Shown here: positions 13,376-14,326 of the stretch, piece by piece
Position numbering within the stretch: the stretch's first letter is position 1
How the letters are laid out: every line of letters begins with the position of its first letter
NCBI GenBank assembly: GCA_052034135.1
Contig: JBPOJC010000036.1
Coordinates: 1-14,326, forward strand
Reading direction: 5' to 3'
Source of the DNA: JAGPKI01 sp052034135
Lineage (GTDB): Bacteria > Caldisericota > Caldisericia > UBA6126 > JAGPKI01
Length of the DNA stretch: 14,326 nt
Notes under the pieces: generated by a model
Database searches by the model: none
Told to the model about the DNA's origin: nothing
Seen by the model: only the letters and a program-made list of their open reading frames with translations
Position numbers and translations under genes: made by a program

Positions 13376-13461
13376 GCTTAACTAAAATAAATCCTTTCTA
13401 TCAGCATAAAAACATTTATTCTGCCCAGAACCAATTAACTAAAAAAAATTTAAACTGTTTT

Positions 13462-13789
13462 CTATACATCAACATATATTATTTTTCTGTATCCAATTTG
13501 ATAAAATGAATCTTTTCCTATCATATGCAAAACACCATATAGTTTATGAACATAATCCAAAAAATATTTGATACTAATATATCTTTCATAACAATTCTGT
13601 TCCATATATAGCATTTTTTATGCCTTTAGCGAAAACTAACTATGTGGCCAGATAAATTTTCTGTATCTTTAATTGCATTTTCCAATAGTTCATTAATATA
13701 ATTATATAAAAAAAGCTTCCAAATACTTCACTATAATCGCTGTACATAAAATTCATATAAAAACTAATGTATGATTTGGCTAAAATCAT
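13462..13789 (-). pseudogene. Decayed gene fragments upstream of the DUF1538 gene
   Basis: Three short protein-like stretches lie in different frames on the minus strand. The first (13640-13789, 49 codons) begins MILAKSYISFYMNFMYSDYSEVF. A second overlaps it in another frame and includes LYNYINELLENAIKDTENL, ending at a stop at 13626-13628; NELLENAIK resembles the N-box of histidine-kinase-type ATPases. The third (13462-13605, 47 codons) reads MEQNCYERYISIKYFLDYV, then HKLYGVLHMIGKDSFYQIGY. They are in coding-like order but broken by frame changes and stops and have no ribosome sites. I read them as a decayed gene, perhaps a kinase-like protein. Short AT-rich sequence can give such stretches by chance, so this is tentative. 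The remainder of 13376-13814 shows nothing else. Confidence 0.35.
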
Positions 13790-13961
13790 CTATTAAAAAT
13801 ACTTACCATTTAGAAGAGACTGATAGATTGAGACCCTTCAGTTGCAAAAAATGCTCCCTCAGGGTGACGGGATGGGATGGTCATTCTGAGCCACCAAACT
13901 GTCATTCCGAAAGTGCGGTATTATTGCACCTGTCACGATGGAATCTCCACATCCCTTCACG

Positions 13962-14111
13962 GTCATTCTGAGCAAAGCGAAGAATCTTCTCATTTAATCT
14001 TTTCATTATTGTAGAACAGACATTCCTGTCTGTTTTTCTTATTCAGACATGTACAAGGAAGTAAAAAGAGGAGACCCTTCGTCGCTGGAAAGATGCTCCT
14101 CAGGGTGACGG
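13962..14111 (+). repeat. Composite inverted-repeat element, copy 3
   Basis: Left end GTCATTCTGAGCAAAGCG, hairpin at 14015-14034, right end CTCAGGGTGACGG. Closer to copy 1 than copy 2 is (shares CAGACATGTACAAGGAAGTA after the hairpin), but with a changed stretch before the hairpin (ATTATTGTAG) and a shorter right-arm loop. Confidence 0.75.
14015..14038 (+). terminator. Terminator-like hairpin inside repeat copy 3
   Basis: AACAGACA-TTCC-TGTCTGTT, an 8-bp stem followed by T residues. The loop differs from copies 1 and 2 (TTCT) but the stem is unchanged. Confidence 0.4.
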
Positions 14112-14247
14112 TTGTGGTGTTGTTCCGAAGTGTGGTATTTTCGCACAAGTCCTTAAGGAATCCCTTCTTTTTACGCATCAAGAAGGAGTCCCTTCGGTCG
14201 CAAAATACGCTCCCTCAGGATGACGGGGAAGTGGTCATCCCCGAACC

Positions 14248-14293
14248 TCTACAAACTGTCATCCCCGAAATCTTTTATCGGGGATCCAGACCA
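14248..14293 (+). repeat. 46-bp exact repeat with ATCCCCGA hairpin, copy 2
   Basis: Identical to 9326-9371. A further partial piece, GGTCATCCCCGAA, lies just before it at 14233-14245. Confidence 0.75.
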
Positions 14294-14326
14294 TTTTTTG
14301 TCTTTAATATTTTCTCATACTTAGGA

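Larger units (their letters stand above)
13815..14326. repeat. Intergenic repeat cluster 2, running off the right edge
   Basis: This gene-free end has the same families as cluster 1. It holds a GAGACCCTTCAGTTGC piece (13830), GGTCATTCTGAGCCACCAAAC (13879-13899, also at 9737-9757), GTGCGG hairpins (13903-13948, 14121-14163), composite element copy 3 (13962-14111), a GGAGTCCCTTCGGTCGC unit (14184, related to 9529), and the 46-bp repeat (14248-14293). Apparent ORFs at 13771-13971 (plus) and 13990-14181 (minus) lie in repeat DNA and are not genes. Confidence 0.8.

Noticed and set aside
12696..13385. Plus-strand ORFs antisense to the DUF1538 gene
   Set aside because: Long hydrophobic coding regions often leave open antisense frames; no ribosome site or family pattern is seen.
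13771..14181. ORFs in repeat cluster 2 on both strands
   Set aside because: Both are made of repeat units shared with cluster 1.

Overview
This is a low-GC window (roughly one third G+C by eye) from a bacterium. Nearly all genes lie on the minus strand. TTG and GTG starts are frequent, and secreted proteins carry the 'copper amine oxidase N-terminal' (stalk) domain, which is common in thermophilic Firmicutes-like and Caldiserica/Dictyoglomi-like bacteria. No marker gene fixes the species; a thermophile of the Caldisericum type is a guess from style, not a proof.

Layout. The left edge (3-137, plus strand) is the tail of a secreted stalk-domain protein. A tRNA-Ser(GCU) follows at 333-425 on the minus strand. 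From 464 to 2975 runs a conserved ribosome/GTPase/NAD cluster, transcribed rpmA > obg > nadD > rsfS, behind a plausible promoter at 3011-3039. rsfS has no ATG, GTG or TTG in the conserved part of its frame and appears to start at an AUA codon behind a strong Shine-Dalgarno sequence. From 3029 to 8856 lies a second minus-strand cluster of four genes: a membrane-anchored beta-propeller, a LysN-like aminotransferase, a membrane-anchored thioredoxin-like protein with a CGSC site, and a large secreted protein made of a CPPC thioredoxin domain, an Omp28-like part, ASH-like beta modules and two stalk motifs. The propeller gene has a good promoter only a few bases ahead of its ATG, so its mRNA may be leaderless.

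From 8997 to about 9770, and again from about 13815 to the right edge, lie two dense clusters of short intergenic repeats. The main unit is about 150 bp. Its ends are imperfect inverted copies of each other and it carries a central terminator-like hairpin; three copies are visible. Other families include a dRS3-like ATTCCC-N8-GGGAAT element, a 46-bp exact repeat with its own hairpin, and a GTGCGG hairpin family that also has a lone copy beside the tRNA gene.

Between the two repeat clusters sits an accessory-looking module (9850-13375, all minus strand): a duplicated DUF1538 membrane protein, a protein of two tandem PII-like domains whose start overlaps the end of the membrane gene, a short ORF preceded by a TetR-operator-like palindrome, and an extended SDR NAD(P)-dependent reductase. 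The DUF1538 protein (two homologous halves) with a double PII-like protein is the best candidate here for an uncharacterised system, probably a membrane transporter gated by a small-molecule-sensing PII-like regulator. Just upstream of it (13462-13789) are short frame-broken fragments that look like a decayed gene.
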